From Candidatus Achromatium palustre (GTDB lineage: Bacteria; Pseudomonadota; Gammaproteobacteria; Chromatiales; Chromatiaceae), in assembly GCA_001044195.1 (NCBI GenBank), contig LFCU01000078.1, positions 1-32,060 of the forward strand: 32,060 nt of DNA, read 5' to 3'. The translations under genes were made by a program, and so were the position numbers. Each line of letters begins with the position of its first letter. The first letter of the stretch is position 1. Under the pieces are notes generated by a model. It saw nothing but the letters and a program-made list of their open reading frames with translations. It was not told the DNA's origin and made no database searches. This document shows positions 1-8,926 of this stretch, piece after piece.

Positions 1-335
1 GTCAGTTTATAGACAAATTGCGCTATAAACTTGATTTACATGGCATTACGTTGGACGTAACAAATGAGAGTTACACTTCAAAAGCGAGTTTTATTGATGG
101 TGATTGTTTGCCTAAGAAATACGAACCTAAAAAGACACATTCCTTCAGTGGCAAACGAGTCAAACGGGGCTTATACCGTTCACAAAATGGCACTACTATC
201 AATGCCGATGCGAACGGTGCGTACAATATTTTAAGAAAAAGTAACCCTAAGTTTTCCTTTTCGGAATTAACCAAAAAGGTAGGCGAGGGGATATTGGATT
301 GGTTACATCCTTATACACGTTTGAAGATCTGTTGA
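1..335 (+). CDS. tnpB: TnpB-family RNA-guided nuclease, C-terminal part (5' end outside window)
   Basis: The reading frame is open from base 3, so the gene enters from the left and only about 110 C-terminal residues are present. It shows the ESYTSKAS block and then FSGKRVKRGLYRS and INADANGAYNI, which are the end of the TnpB/OrfB fold of IS200/IS605-type elements. The Asp of NADANGAYN corresponds to the third RuvC catalytic acid. The usual CxxC...CxxC zinc ribbon between these blocks is missing: only one Cys lies there, as in a known TnpB subgroup. TnpB proteins are RNA-guided DNA nucleases whose guide RNA usually overlaps the gene's 3' end and extends into the element's right end, so the guide would be expected around 250-470. 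No TnpA is visible in the window. Confidence 0.85.
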   Translation, partial: QFIDKLRYKLDLHGITLDVTNESYTSKASFIDGDCLPKKYEPKKTHSFSGKRVKRGLYRSQNGTTINADANGAYNILRKSNPKFSFSELTKKVGEGILDWLHPYTRLKIC

Positions 336-471
336 TTTTTGGTTAGCAGTTCTACAAATTTCTATAAAATTGTGACCTCATGACATCATCCAAAATCTTA
401 TAGAATTGTGTTTTATTTTATCAGTAACTTTTCAATAAGCTATGGCATCTGATGTTGAGGCATCCTTTTAT
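336..471 (+). other. 3' flank of tnpB: candidate right end / guide RNA region
   Basis: This noncoding stretch follows the tnpB stop directly. It is AT-rich and holds two copies of a 12-bp direct repeat, TATA(A/G)AATTGTG, at 363-374 and 399-410. By analogy with other TnpB elements this is where the omega RNA and element right end should lie. I cannot fix the element boundary from one copy. Confidence 0.3.
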
Positions 472-518
472 CGTTCCCACGCTTTGCGTGGGAACGCATC
501 CTGAACGCTCCTGCGTTC
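472..518. repeat. REP-like double hairpin
   Basis: A perfect 11-bp inverted repeat (CGTTCCCACGC at 472-482, GCGTGGGAACG at 486-496, loop TTT) is followed by a second perfect 6-bp hairpin (GAACGC 503-508, GCGTTC 513-518). This kind of CGTTCCCACGC...GCGTGGGAACG palindrome is dispersed in many proteobacterial genomes. A degraded relative (GCGTGGAAACGATAAAA) appears at 8251-8267. Confidence 0.75.
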
Positions 519-576
519 CAAATTAAACGTTCCTACGCTTAATTACATAACTGGAAAAGGAAAAATCACCAAATTT

Positions 577-2229
577 ATGCAAAATATCCACAAGAACATC
601 TTGGGACTGAGCTTATTATTTATATCAGCCTTATGCCTATTAGGAATAGGCATCACTGAACATACAGGTGTCACAGGCAAGGATGAATACTATCTAGGCT
701 TACGAATACCAATGTGTATGTACGAACAACAAGCATGGCTAATACCCTGTTTAGATGCCAAACCACGGCTACGCAAACCACCAATGCTATATTGGCTTAC
801 CTGGGCTAATTTTAAAATATTTGGCCCATCTTTAGGCGCAGCCCGCTGGATTGCTGTACTCTTAGCTGCCATATTAGTACTAGCAGTAGCAACAATGGCT
901 TTGGAACTAGGAGCTGAACTAAAGCAAGCACTAACTGCCGGGCTTATTTTACTATCCTGTCTAGGATTTGCTGTTACCGGGCGCATGTTAGAACTTGATG
1001 TTCCAGTCGCTACCTGGAGTACTTTAGCCTTTCTATCACTATTATATTGGTACAAGCATAATCAGGCTTGGGGCCTAATATTGGCAGCTTTGAGCATAGT
1101 AGCAGGCTTCTTAACCAAAGGCCCAGTAGTCTTTGTGGTATGCGGTGCTGGCGGATTAGCGTTACTTATAAATGATCCCTTGGCATTAGGATTTTTAAAA
1201 CAACGCAAATTACAGATTTTAGGAACACTAATTTTAACTATCAGCCTGATTTTACCTTGGTTTACATACATCTATGTCCAATATCCAGAAGTCAGTGCCA
1301 TATTAGCTAGTGAATTACAAGCCAGACGCTTTTTTACCATATCTCTAGTACCATTGTCTGGTATATTGTTATTAACCATGCCTTGGGGATTTGTGCTGGT
1401 ACAACGCATTATGACACTGCATAAATTTCCAACTTCGCATACTGTTACATACCTAAAGATGCAAGCCTTATGGATCGGTCTGACGTTATTACCATTTTTT
1501 TGGTTTCGTACCTTTGAACGGTATTTGATCGGTTCTTTAGTGCCTGCTGCCCTATTATTGGCTGCTCCGATTCAAAATATCTCGATTAGCTGGCGGTGGA
1601 CTGCAAGGAGCGGTTTTATATTAGCGTTTATTGCCGCATTACTATTCCAAATCGCAGCACTGCTTATATCTGGTTTTTCGTTCCAGTTAGCTTTAAGCCT
1701 ACTAATTAGTCTTGGATTTTGCTGGTATTGGTGGCAAGCTAATAATGTTTTTTACATGGCATTAACAGCGGCTTTATTGTGGGCTGCTATATTGGGCCTG
1801 GTCTATCCACGTATAGGAGTTAACGCAATTCCCCAAGCGTTAATCAACCAAGTACGTGGCCATGAAATAGTCCTATATGCTGGACCGCAACCGGCATTAT
1901 TGCCAGCAGTTTTGGGGCGTAGTTTGGTACATACGGACAGTAGTCTACAACTACCTGAAAGGTTACTTAAGCCTTGTAGTAATTTTTTGATGCTAACTCC
2001 AGATAGTCAATCTAATAGTGCTGTAACTGGATTGCAAGGTTTAGGATTTGGGATACAAAAGCGAGGGAGTTTTGGTATTTTGAGTTCTCGAGTCACTTGG
2101 GCAAATATGTTGCGTCCTGGGACTACGGTTCTGGATTTATGGGATGCAGTCTTACATGGAAACCTAGCTATAGTCAAGCCCCAAGTTATATTATATCGGG
2201 CAAAAAATTTGCAATGTCCAACCACCTAA
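577..2229 (+). CDS. GT-C family (ArnT/PMT-like) membrane glycosyltransferase
   Basis: A 550-residue polytopic membrane protein, the usual size for ArnT/GT83- and GT39-type enzymes that move a sugar from a polyprenyl-phosphate carrier to an acceptor on the periplasmic side. After the first membrane segment comes GKDEYYLGLRIP, with the acidic pair D36-E37 where this family has its catalytic DE motif. It is followed by LRKPPMLYWLTW (residues 65-76), matching the conserved KPPL-YWL block. Many hydrophobic helices follow, then a soluble C-terminal part of roughly 120 residues. The ATG at 577 follows AAAAGG at 555-560, at a long spacing. The sialidase-like gene overlaps the end by 16 bp. The sugar and acceptor (lipid A, protein or another glycan) cannot be told from sequence. 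Confidence 0.85.
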   Translation: MQNIHKNILGLSLLFISALCLLGIGITEHTGVTGKDEYYLGLRIPMCMYEQQAWLIPCLDAKPRLRKPPMLYWLTWANFKIFGPSLGAARWIAVLLAAILVLAVATMALELGAELKQALTAGLILLSCLGFAVTGRMLELDVPVATWSTLAFLSLLYWYKHNQAWGLILAALSIVAGFLTKGPVVFVVCGAGGLALLINDPLALGFLKQRKLQILGTLILTISLILPWFTYIYVQYPEVSAILASELQARRFFTISLVPLSGILLLTMPWGFVLVQRIMTLHKFPTSHTVTYLKMQALWIGLTLLPFFWFRTFERYLIGSLVPAALLLAAPIQNISISWRWTARSGFILAFIAALLFQIAALLISGFSFQLALSLLISLGFCWYWWQANNVFYMALTAALLWAAILGLVYPRIGVNAIPQALINQVRGHEIVLYAGPQPALLPAVLGRSLVHTDSSLQLPERLLKPCSNFLMLTPDSQSNSAVTGLQGLGFGIQKRGSFGILSSRVTWANMLRPGTTVLDLWDAVLHGNLAIVKPQVILYRAKNLQCPTT

Positions 2230-3386
2230 ACAAGACAAGCAGATTAGAACATCTAAGCTTTACACTCGCTTTGGCTTTGGGTTTAATTGGTGCTTGGTGG
2301 CGTACTCTAACTATTCCATCTCCAATGTTTGATAGTTCTGAATATCAAATTAATATACCATCAGTTAATATGGTACCAACACCTAACCCCTCTCCAGTTT
2401 TTATAAGAGAACTTTTGCCCAAGAATGCTATTACACCTACAGTACACAGCCCTACATTAGTAAGATTACCCAATGGAAATGTCTTAGCCGCCTGGTTTGG
2501 TGGCAGCCGTGAAGGGGCAAAAGATGTGGCCATTTATGCATCTGAACGCAATAGCAATGGCTGGTCTAGTATGAAAGTTTTAGCCAATCGAAAAACCGTA
2601 GAACAAGCATTACAAAGACCCATACGCAAACTAGGCAACCCGGTATTAACTATAGATAAAGCCAGTCGTGTATGGCTATTTTTTGTAGTTGTATCCTTAG
2701 GTGGTTGGTCTACTAGTGCAGTTGCCTACCAAATTTCTAAAGATAATGGCCAACATTTTAGTTTACCGCGCTTGCTTGTTACAAGTCCAGTGTTGAATAT
2801 TAGTACATTAGTACGCGCCCGACCCTTGAATTATCAAGATGGTAGCATAGCTGTACCTATGTATCATGAGCTATTAGGGAAATTTGGACTTAATGTGCGC
2901 ATTGCCTCTGGTGGACGTATACTATCTATAGCTCACATTGGGAATCTGCGTACAGCTATTCAACCAACTATAGTAGCCATCAACTCCCAACAAGCCATAG
3001 CATTATTACGACGTACTGGTATTGCACCACCGCAGGTATTATGGTCTCGTACTAATGATGGGGGGCAAAGCTGGTCTCTGCCCCAGGCATCTAACTTATC
3101 TAATCCAGATTCTAGTTGTGCCGCGATTCGGCGTTTTGGAGGTGGCATATTGTTAGCATATAATCCTACTAAACAGGGTCGCAATATATTGAGTTTAGCA
3201 CGGTTTGATCACAAGCAGCGTTGGCAACATTTACATGATTTGGAGCGCGGCCAAGATCAGGATGAGTTTTCATATCCATTTCTAATCTCAGGCCCTGCCT
3301 ATGATTATACTATGGTTTATACTTGGAAGCGGCGACGGATTGCCTATATACACTTTAATGAAGCCTGGTTACAGACCCTGCCATGA
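2214..3386 (+). CDS. Membrane-anchored sialidase-like (BNR_2) beta-propeller protein
   Basis: I chose the ATG at 2214, which overlaps the glycosyltransferase end by 16 bp and suggests translational coupling; a longer reading from 2097 would lie almost wholly inside that gene. The 390-residue product has one membrane helix at about residues 14-33, then an extracytoplasmic region resembling exo-alpha-sialidases of the BNR_2 type. AAWFGGSREGAKDV (92-105) is the conserved N-terminal block. Two Asp-boxes are visible, SKDNGQHF (175-182) and TNDGGQSW (280-287). Many proteins of this family are not proven sialidases, so the name describes fold only. Its place between a GT-C enzyme and a membrane protein suggests trimming or binding of an envelope glycan (inference). 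Confidence 0.8.
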   Translation: MSNHLNKTSRLEHLSFTLALALGLIGAWWRTLTIPSPMFDSSEYQINIPSVNMVPTPNPSPVFIRELLPKNAITPTVHSPTLVRLPNGNVLAAWFGGSREGAKDVAIYASERNSNGWSSMKVLANRKTVEQALQRPIRKLGNPVLTIDKASRVWLFFVVVSLGGWSTSAVAYQISKDNGQHFSLPRLLVTSPVLNISTLVRARPLNYQDGSIAVPMYHELLGKFGLNVRIASGGRILSIAHIGNLRTAIQPTIVAINSQQAIALLRRTGIAPPQVLWSRTNDGGQSWSLPQASNLSNPDSSCAAIRRFGGGILLAYNPTKQGRNILSLARFDHKQRWQHLHDLERGQDQDEFSYPFLISGPAYDYTMVYTWKRRRIAYIHFNEAWLQTLP

Positions 3387-3988
3387 AATTTACAGTATGG
3401 ATTTGGGTGCATTGGCAAGTGATTAGTTTAATCTTGTGCTGTATAGTGCCCATCTTGTTTTTACTTGTTGTTGGGTTTTGTCTAAGATTCAACCCAATCT
3501 ACTTACTTTCTATAATTATTCCTATCACTATTATCATCAGTCTCTGGCCTGTTGGCCAATTGGATCTAAGTACCTGGCTATTACCTTATACTGGCATGTT
3601 GAGCCTTACTAGCCTATTATTAATATGGGACGCACTGGAGCAATATAGACAATGTTATAGATGGCAACTTCTAACAAAGATAGAACAATGTTTAATATAT
3701 AATTCCAGTATTGTATTGGGCCTTAGTGTATATCCAACAACGCTGGGATTGTTTAATATAGAACTATATAGTTTGGGGTTTACAGGCGTTATTTTGCCTT
3801 CGATCTTAGGAATAGTAGCAGGTATAGCCTGGATTTATCATGCCAAAGCCATAGCTTATCTCCTATTAGCAGTGTTATGGGCTTGGTTGCTAAATTTAGG
3901 GGAATCACAAAATTTATGGGATTATGTATTAGATCCTTGGTTGTTTCTATATTCAATTATGCGGTATTTGTCCACCTACAACTTGTAG
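3383..3988 (+). CDS. Polytopic inner-membrane protein of unknown function
   Basis: A 201-residue, strongly hydrophobic protein with about five or six membrane helices (for example residues 10-34, 39-56, 62-82, 110-128, 132-151 and 154-171). I do not recognise a family or catalytic motif. It starts in an ATGA overlap with the stop of the sialidase-like gene, so it is the third member of the same operon and likely works in the same envelope pathway. It ends only 13 bp from the end of hrpA, which converges from the right, and no clear terminator is present between the two. Residues 83-100 form the main non-membrane loop. Confidence 0.75.
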   Translation: MKFTVWIWVHWQVISLILCCIVPILFLLVVGFCLRFNPIYLLSIIIPITIIISLWPVGQLDLSTWLLPYTGMLSLTSLLLIWDALEQYRQCYRWQLLTKIEQCLIYNSSIVLGLSVYPTTLGLFNIELYSLGFTGVILPSILGIVAGIAWIYHAKAIAYLLLAVLWAWLLNLGESQNLWDYVLDPWLFLYSIMRYLSTYNL

Positions 3989-4001
3989 ACGTATTTGTTG
4001 T

Positions 4002-7000
4002 TTATAATCCTAATGTTTCCCAACGCTTTTCTATACGTTGCATTGATATAGGATACAAAGTAGGCTGAGGTTGTGCAAAAATTGATATTCTTAACTCTTC
4101 CAACATCCAACGAATCTCTTCTAAACGCATATCAATACAGTCTGGAGTTTTGATATTAGCTTGTTTAAAACGCCATTTATTTAACAATGGTGCTATTTCT
4201 TGGAGCCGTTGCCTATCACGCAATGCTCCTTGAGGTAAACGCTCCAAACGAGTAGCCACAGCTTCAAGATATCGTGGATAGTGGCGTAATTGTGTTTCTG
4301 GTGTGGTTTGCAAAAAGCCACGATAAACAAGGCCATCTAGTTGCTCCTGCATGTCTTGTACTGAAGGTTGCCATAAAGTCTGTTTAATGGCCGTAAGGCG
4401 AGAACGTAATTTTTGGTATCTTTTAAGTAAATCTGTTACCAATATACTGGTATCTTGCGCAATGGCAAAGATTTTAGGGCGACCTTGATTTATACAAGCG
4501 GTAAAAGCTTTGGCATCACGCGGTAATGGTGTTTGGCTAAACATGGCACGATCAATAATTAAGGCAATTAGTTCATCTATCAGGCTTGGTGGCTCTATAG
4601 GTTTATACGCTGTAGGTGCTATAGAGTCTATGGTGTTTACATTATAGTAAACTGGAGCCTTAGCATAATGCAATTGCAGTGCTTGTAGATGCCCCAAGGT
4701 TTTACGCAACCGCCGAATTTCTCCAGGCATCTGAAATAAAGATAAACGCCGCAAACCAGCTCGATGCGCCAATTCAGCTTGCTCCAATGTATCTAGAACG
4801 CGCATAGCTACACTAGTATTTTGATCAATTATTGCCGGATACCCCTGAACCTCAATCCCACCACGATCTAAAACAATAGTTTCTGGTAAAACATCAAATT
4901 CCCAGCTAGTTACACCTTCTTGCTGGAATTTCTTTTTAGGAATGTTTGCAAATTCAAGACTACCTCGTGAACCATATTTGTGTTGTAGAGCCACAAGATC
5001 ACGCTCCCAATCTAAAATCTTGCCCGTATCATTAATGATACGAAATCCCATCCGCAGATGTTCCGGCAATGCTGCAAGATCCCAAACATTTTCTGAAATT
5101 CTAGTACCAGTAAGTCGAAAGATGGCCTCTCCTAAAGCCGTTAGGAACGGTCTATTGCTAAAGGTAAGATTTCGGGTTAACTGTACTGCTGTCTCTGCTA
5201 TGGGCATTAACAGTTTGCGTAAAGTTTTAGGGAGGCTGCGCAATAATGTTTCTATTAAAGTATTTAAAAGTCCAGGTACCAACCAAGCACAGCGTTCTGC
5301 CGAGATCTTATTGATAAGAGCTAAAGGTACAACCAAGGTAATACCATCTTCAGGATGTCCAGGTTCAAATCTATAGATAAGCGGCAGTTTAGTGCCTCCA
5401 AATTCTAAATAATCTGGAAACTGTTCCTGGCTAACAGTATCAGCATCTGCTTGCAATAGATCACTCATCCGCATGTGTAGCCGTTTCGGGTCATGAGTGC
5501 TTATCTTGCGAAGCCACTTTTCAAATGCTGGACCATTAGTAATTCCAGAAGGGATACGCGCTTCATAAAAGGCTTGCATAACTCCTGCATCCACTAAGAG
5601 ATCCTGACGACGGGCTTTGGCTTCTAAAATTTCGATACTATTGATTAGCTCCTGATTATGGCGAAAAAAAGGAGCTTTAGTAGTATAATCTTGATCCACT
5701 AAGGCACCTTGAATAAATATAACTCGAGCTTCAGCCGGATTAATTGGTCCATAATTGATACGGCGTTTAGGGATAACCACCAAACCTAGCAGGCTTAACT
5801 TTTCAAAGGCTGCTACTTGGGCACATTCCGCTTGCCAATGTGGCTCACTATAGGTACGCTTTAATAAGTGTTGACCTACTTGTTCAATCCAATCTGGACG
5901 GATGCGAGCTACAGTACGCCCATAATCTTTAGTAGTCTGGAGGCGTTCTGCTACCATAACCCATTTATGAGAATGGCGAAATTGCCCTGAACCAGGGTGG
6001 ATCCAAAAACGTTTGTTGCGAGTGCCTTTGTAGGCTTGTTCTTCATCCCTAAAGCCAATATTATCTAGGAAACCAGCCAGTAAAGCACGGTGAATAGCAT
6101 CATAACCAGATTCAGCTTGGTCTTCTTTTATGCCCTGTTCATGTAATACAGTACGCAATTGCTGATGGATATCGCGCCATTCTATTATACGAGTCCAGGA
6201 TAGAAAATGTCGTTTACATAGTTTATGAAATTGATTTTTAGATTTTTGGCGGCGTTCTTGTTCCAAAAATTGCCATAGATTCAGTACCCCTAGAAAATCT
6301 GACTCTGGATGGTGAAAAGTCGCATGAATCTGATCCGCCGCTTCGCGCTGTTCTAAGGGCCGTTCTTGAGGGTCTTGGACACTTAACGCTGCCGCTATGA
6401 CTAGAGTTTCGGCTAAACATCGTTCCGTAACTGCGGCTAATAGTATGCGACCAATACGAGGGTCTACTGGAAGACGGGCGATTTGGCGACCTAATGCTGT
6501 GACCTTATGGAATGCGTCTACCGCTTGCAATTCTAGTAATAATCGATAGCCATCCGTAATAAGACTAGTATCAGGTGGTTCTAAAAATGGAAAGGTTTCT
6601 ATTTTACCAAATCCTAGTACCAGCATTTGTAAGATAACTGAGGCTAGGTTGGTACGTTGAATCTCGGGTTCTGTAAAAGGTCTGCGGGCTGTAAAATTAT
6701 CTTCTGAGTATAAGCGTATACATATTCCAGGTGCGACGCGACCACAACGTCCTTGACGTTGTTGTGCTGCCGCTTGCGAGATGCGTTCTATGGGTAAACG
6801 TTGTACTTTGCTACGGGGGCTATAACGGCTAATACGGGCAAATCCGGTGTCTATAACATAGTGAATGCCAGGTACAGTAAGGGAAGTTTCTGCTACATTA
6901 GTAGTTAGTACTATATGTCTTGCGCCGTGGGGTGCGAATATCTTGTTTTGTTCGACAGAGCTTAGACGAGCATATAATGGTAAAATTTCGGTAGCTGGAA

Positions 7001-8042
7001 GGCGGTGTTGGCGTAAGGTTTTGGCGGTTTCTCTAATCTCTCTTTCGCCAGATAGGAATATTAGAATATCGCCACGTCCTTCTAGTGAGATTTCGTCTAC
7101 AGCAGAAATTATGGCTTGCTGCATGTCTTCGTCTAGTTCACCGACTCCAGCATCAGCTTTAATGGTAGATTTAATATCTGTTCTAGACTTTGATTTAGTA
7201 CTTATTCTAGTATCTATTTTAGTATCTGTTGTACTAGCTTCTAATAGCCGATACCGTACCTCTACTGGATAAGTACGTCCTGAAACTTCAATGATTGGAG
7301 CAGTAAAATGCTCTGCAAACCGTTCTGGATCAATAGTAGCTGAAGTGATAATTAGTTTTAGATCAGTGCGCTGTGGCAATAGTTGCTTGAAATAGCCTAA
7401 TAAGAAATCTATATTAAGACTACGTTCATGAGCTTCATCCAAAATAATTGTATCATATTCATATAGTTTACGATCTCTCTGAATTTCCGCAAGCAATATC
7501 CCATCGGTCATGAGTTTGATCTTAGTTTCAGGACGGACTTGATCTTGAAAACGTACTTTATAACCCACAATCGTTCTAGCGGTATCTCCTAATTCTTGAG
7601 AGATTCGAGCGGCAAGACTCCGGGCTGCAATCCGTCGTGGTTGAGTATGACCTATGCGGCCTATATTGCCCCGCCCTAAAGCCAAACAAATCTTAGGTAA
7701 TTGGGTAGATTTGCCAGAGCCAGTTTCACCGCACAGTACTACAACCTGGTGTTGTTTAATAGTCGCTCCAATTTCTTCCCAACTATCTGAAATAGGTAAC
7801 TCAGTGGGAAATTCTAAAGCTAGCTGTATATCTCGTCTTTTGGCTAAAATTTGTTGTGAATAGTTAATATTTTTCCATAATTTATCTAATTGTTGTGCAA
7901 TATCTTGTCCGGATTTATGGCGGTGTTTTATGGCATGGAAACGATTTCGTAATTCTATTTGGTCTTTAAGCAAGCAGGTATTAATATCAGATAGTGTAGG
8001 AAATGCAGATGTTTCTATGTTAGTTATTTGTTCAGTATTCAT
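4002..8042 (-). CDS. hrpA: ATP-dependent RNA helicase HrpA (DEAH box)
   Basis: A full-length 1346-residue HrpA; E. coli HrpA is about 1300. Helicase motifs are in order: GETGSGKST (105-113, Walker A), DEAH (202-205), SAT (234-236) and QRQGRCGR (428-435, motif VI). The helicase-associated and OB-fold regions follow, and then the long C-terminal DUF3418 region typical of HrpA. HrpA unwinds RNA in the cytoplasm and has been linked to mRNA processing and rescue of stalled ribosomes. The ATG at 8042 gives a normal N-terminus. One oddity is a Ser/Thr/Lys/Asp-rich insert at about residues 271-297, between the DEAH core and the second RecA lobe, encoded by short repeated words. The gene is monocistronic and converges on the 577-3988 operon. 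Confidence 0.97.
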   Translation of the reverse strand: MNTEQITNIETSAFPTLSDINTCLLKDQIELRNRFHAIKHRHKSGQDIAQQLDKLWKNINYSQQILAKRRDIQLALEFPTELPISDSWEEIGATIKQHQVVVLCGETGSGKSTQLPKICLALGRGNIGRIGHTQPRRIAARSLAARISQELGDTARTIVGYKVRFQDQVRPETKIKLMTDGILLAEIQRDRKLYEYDTIILDEAHERSLNIDFLLGYFKQLLPQRTDLKLIITSATIDPERFAEHFTAPIIEVSGRTYPVEVRYRLLEASTTDTKIDTRISTKSKSRTDIKSTIKADAGVGELDEDMQQAIISAVDEISLEGRGDILIFLSGEREIRETAKTLRQHRLPATEILPLYARLSSVEQNKIFAPHGARHIVLTTNVAETSLTVPGIHYVIDTGFARISRYSPRSKVQRLPIERISQAAAQQRQGRCGRVAPGICIRLYSEDNFTARRPFTEPEIQRTNLASVILQMLVLGFGKIETFPFLEPPDTSLITDGYRLLLELQAVDAFHKVTALGRQIARLPVDPRIGRILLAAVTERCLAETLVIAAALSVQDPQERPLEQREAADQIHATFHHPESDFLGVLNLWQFLEQERRQKSKNQFHKLCKRHFLSWTRIIEWRDIHQQLRTVLHEQGIKEDQAESGYDAIHRALLAGFLDNIGFRDEEQAYKGTRNKRFWIHPGSGQFRHSHKWVMVAERLQTTKDYGRTVARIRPDWIEQVGQHLLKRTYSEPHWQAECAQVAAFEKLSLLGLVVIPKRRINYGPINPAEARVIFIQGALVDQDYTTKAPFFRHNQELINSIEILEAKARRQDLLVDAGVMQAFYEARIPSGITNGPAFEKWLRKISTHDPKRLHMRMSDLLQADADTVSQEQFPDYLEFGGTKLPLIYRFEPGHPEDGITLVVPLALINKISAERCAWLVPGLLNTLIETLLRSLPKTLRKLLMPIAETAVQLTRNLTFSNRPFLTALGEAIFRLTGTRISENVWDLAALPEHLRMGFRIINDTGKILDWERDLVALQHKYGSRGSLEFANIPKKKFQQEGVTSWEFDVLPETIVLDRGGIEVQGYPAIIDQNTSVAMRVLDTLEQAELAHRAGLRRLSLFQMPGEIRRLRKTLGHLQALQLHYAKAPVYYNVNTIDSIAPTAYKPIEPPSLIDELIALIIDRAMFSQTPLPRDAKAFTACINQGRPKIFAIAQDTSILVTDLLKRYQKLRSRLTAIKQTLWQPSVQDMQEQLDGLVYRGFLQTTPETQLRHYPRYLEAVATRLERLPQGALRDRQRLQEIAPLLNKWRFKQANIKTPDCIDMRLEEIRWMLEELRISIFAQPQPTLYPISMQRIEKRWETLGL

Positions 8043-8176
8043 AGTAATAATGTATAATTGTATGGCCTGAATGAATAATCTGTAGATTGGATTGCCTTCT
8101 GTTTAGCAACCCAACAGAACATTTTTTTAACTTTTTCAGAAATTAAATTTTTAATTATCCAACAATACTTAATATT

Positions 8177-8302
8177 ATGCAATTACAACAACGGCTAAGA
8201 ATATATTTTTTATTTCTGATTCTACCGCTTTCTGTGGGTGGCCAGGTAGAGCGTGGAAACGATAAAAAGTGTAAACTGGAAAATGAAGGATGCCCAAAAT
8301 AA
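8177..8302 (+). CDS. Possible 41-aa exported peptide ending inside a repeat
   Basis: A short frame starts with MQLQQRLRIYFLFLILPLSV, which looks like a signal peptide. It continues through GGQVERGNDK and ends in residues (KCKLENEGCPK) encoded entirely by the dispersed element at 8264-8295. The likely reading is a gene for an exported protein whose 3' part was replaced when the element inserted. The frame could also be chance. There is no strong ribosome binding site. It lies in the 440-bp space between hrpA and the next gene; the rest of that space is AT-rich, and I see only the repeats in it. Confidence 0.28.
   Translation: MQLQQRLRIYFLFLILPLSVGGQVERGNDKKCKLENEGCPK
8264..8295 (-). repeat. 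Partial copy of the GGCATCCTTC miniature element
   Basis: AAAAAGTGTAAACTGG followed by AAAATGAAGGATGCCC repeats one terminal third of the 95-bp elements found at 15668-15762 and 16413-16508. Only this end is present. Immediately upstream (8251-8267), GCGTGGAAACGATAAAA resembles the stem of the REP-like palindrome at 472-496, so the two repeat types abut here. Confidence 0.65.
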
Positions 8303-8483
8303 GCCAATATGGCGAAGTAAAAATATTGTATTGCATAAGCTAAAATTTCTTATATTCTATATAATTGGATATTTCTACACTTAAAAAGATCTTTAAATTA
8401 TAACTTCTTTTTCATTTTCTAGCCCGTTTTGCCTTTCAGTATCGTTTTATATAACAAGATGTTTGATATAAATAACCAGGTAA

Positions 8484-8801
8484 ATGCAAATGGTAAAAAA
8501 TATTGTGAAGAAATTAACCAATATATTAGATATCATGAAAAAACACGAGAATCATGTACCACCTTGTCCTGAGGTAGGTTGCTTTTATAGCACTTTTAAC
8601 AGCAGCATCGTGTATGTATGTAAAATCGATGAGCATGACGGTGAAGCAACGGCAATAATTCTTAAAGGTGGCTATGACCGTCATAATGATTGTGGTAATA
8701 CTTATTGGCTGACAGCAACAGGTTATCATCGTGATACAGATATTGGTCCCCATTTAGTCATGGCATTACGGGAAAAACTTAATATTACCCTCCCCAATTA
8801 G
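8484..8801 (+). CDS. Small hypothetical protein
   Basis: A 105-residue frame starting at ATG 8484, with CAGG at 8477-8480 just upstream; ATG 8490 is an equally possible start. The product is soluble, without signal peptide or membrane helix. It has several Cys and His residues (PPCPEVGCF, VYVCKIDEHDGE, GYDRHNDCGNTYWLTATGYH) that could bind metal, and a small alternating beta-like pattern. I do not recognise the family. It stands alone between repeats upstream and a hairpin downstream at 8837-8865, on the same strand as the sigma-factor cluster that begins 125 bp later. It may be independent of that cluster. Confidence 0.6.
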   Translation: MQMVKNIVKKLTNILDIMKKHENHVPPCPEVGCFYSTFNSSIVYVCKIDEHDGEATAIILKGGYDRHNDCGNTYWLTATGYHRDTDIGPHLVMALREKLNITLPN

Positions 8802-8836
8802 GCCAGAATATTAACTTAAATTTTAATAGTTTACAG

Positions 8837-8865
8837 CGACCTTGTAATAATAATTTGCAAGGTCG
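8837..8865 (+). terminator. Possible terminator hairpin
   Basis: CGACCTTG (8837-8844) and CAAGGTCG (8858-8865) form a perfect 8-bp stem with a 13-base AT-rich loop. It sits 36 bp after the 8484-8801 gene. The following bases are only moderately T-rich, so termination is uncertain. Confidence 0.35.
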
Positions 8866-8926
8866 ATTATGTGTGTTATTATAACCCAAATAATTATCAG
8901 ATCAGATATTATAGTGGAGAAAAGAT

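Noticed and set aside
2097-2213. Longer N-terminus for the sialidase-like protein
   Set aside because: These codons lie within the end of the glycosyltransferase gene and precede a natural start with a membrane anchor.
3960-4002. Terminator between the convergent 577-3988 operon and hrpA
   Set aside because: Only a short CTACAA/TTGTAG palindrome is present, inside the coding end and without a T tract.
4942-5376. Plus-strand coding gene inside hrpA
   Set aside because: A 144-codon open frame exists opposite hrpA, but it mirrors the conserved helicase gene, has no family features and no ribosome site.
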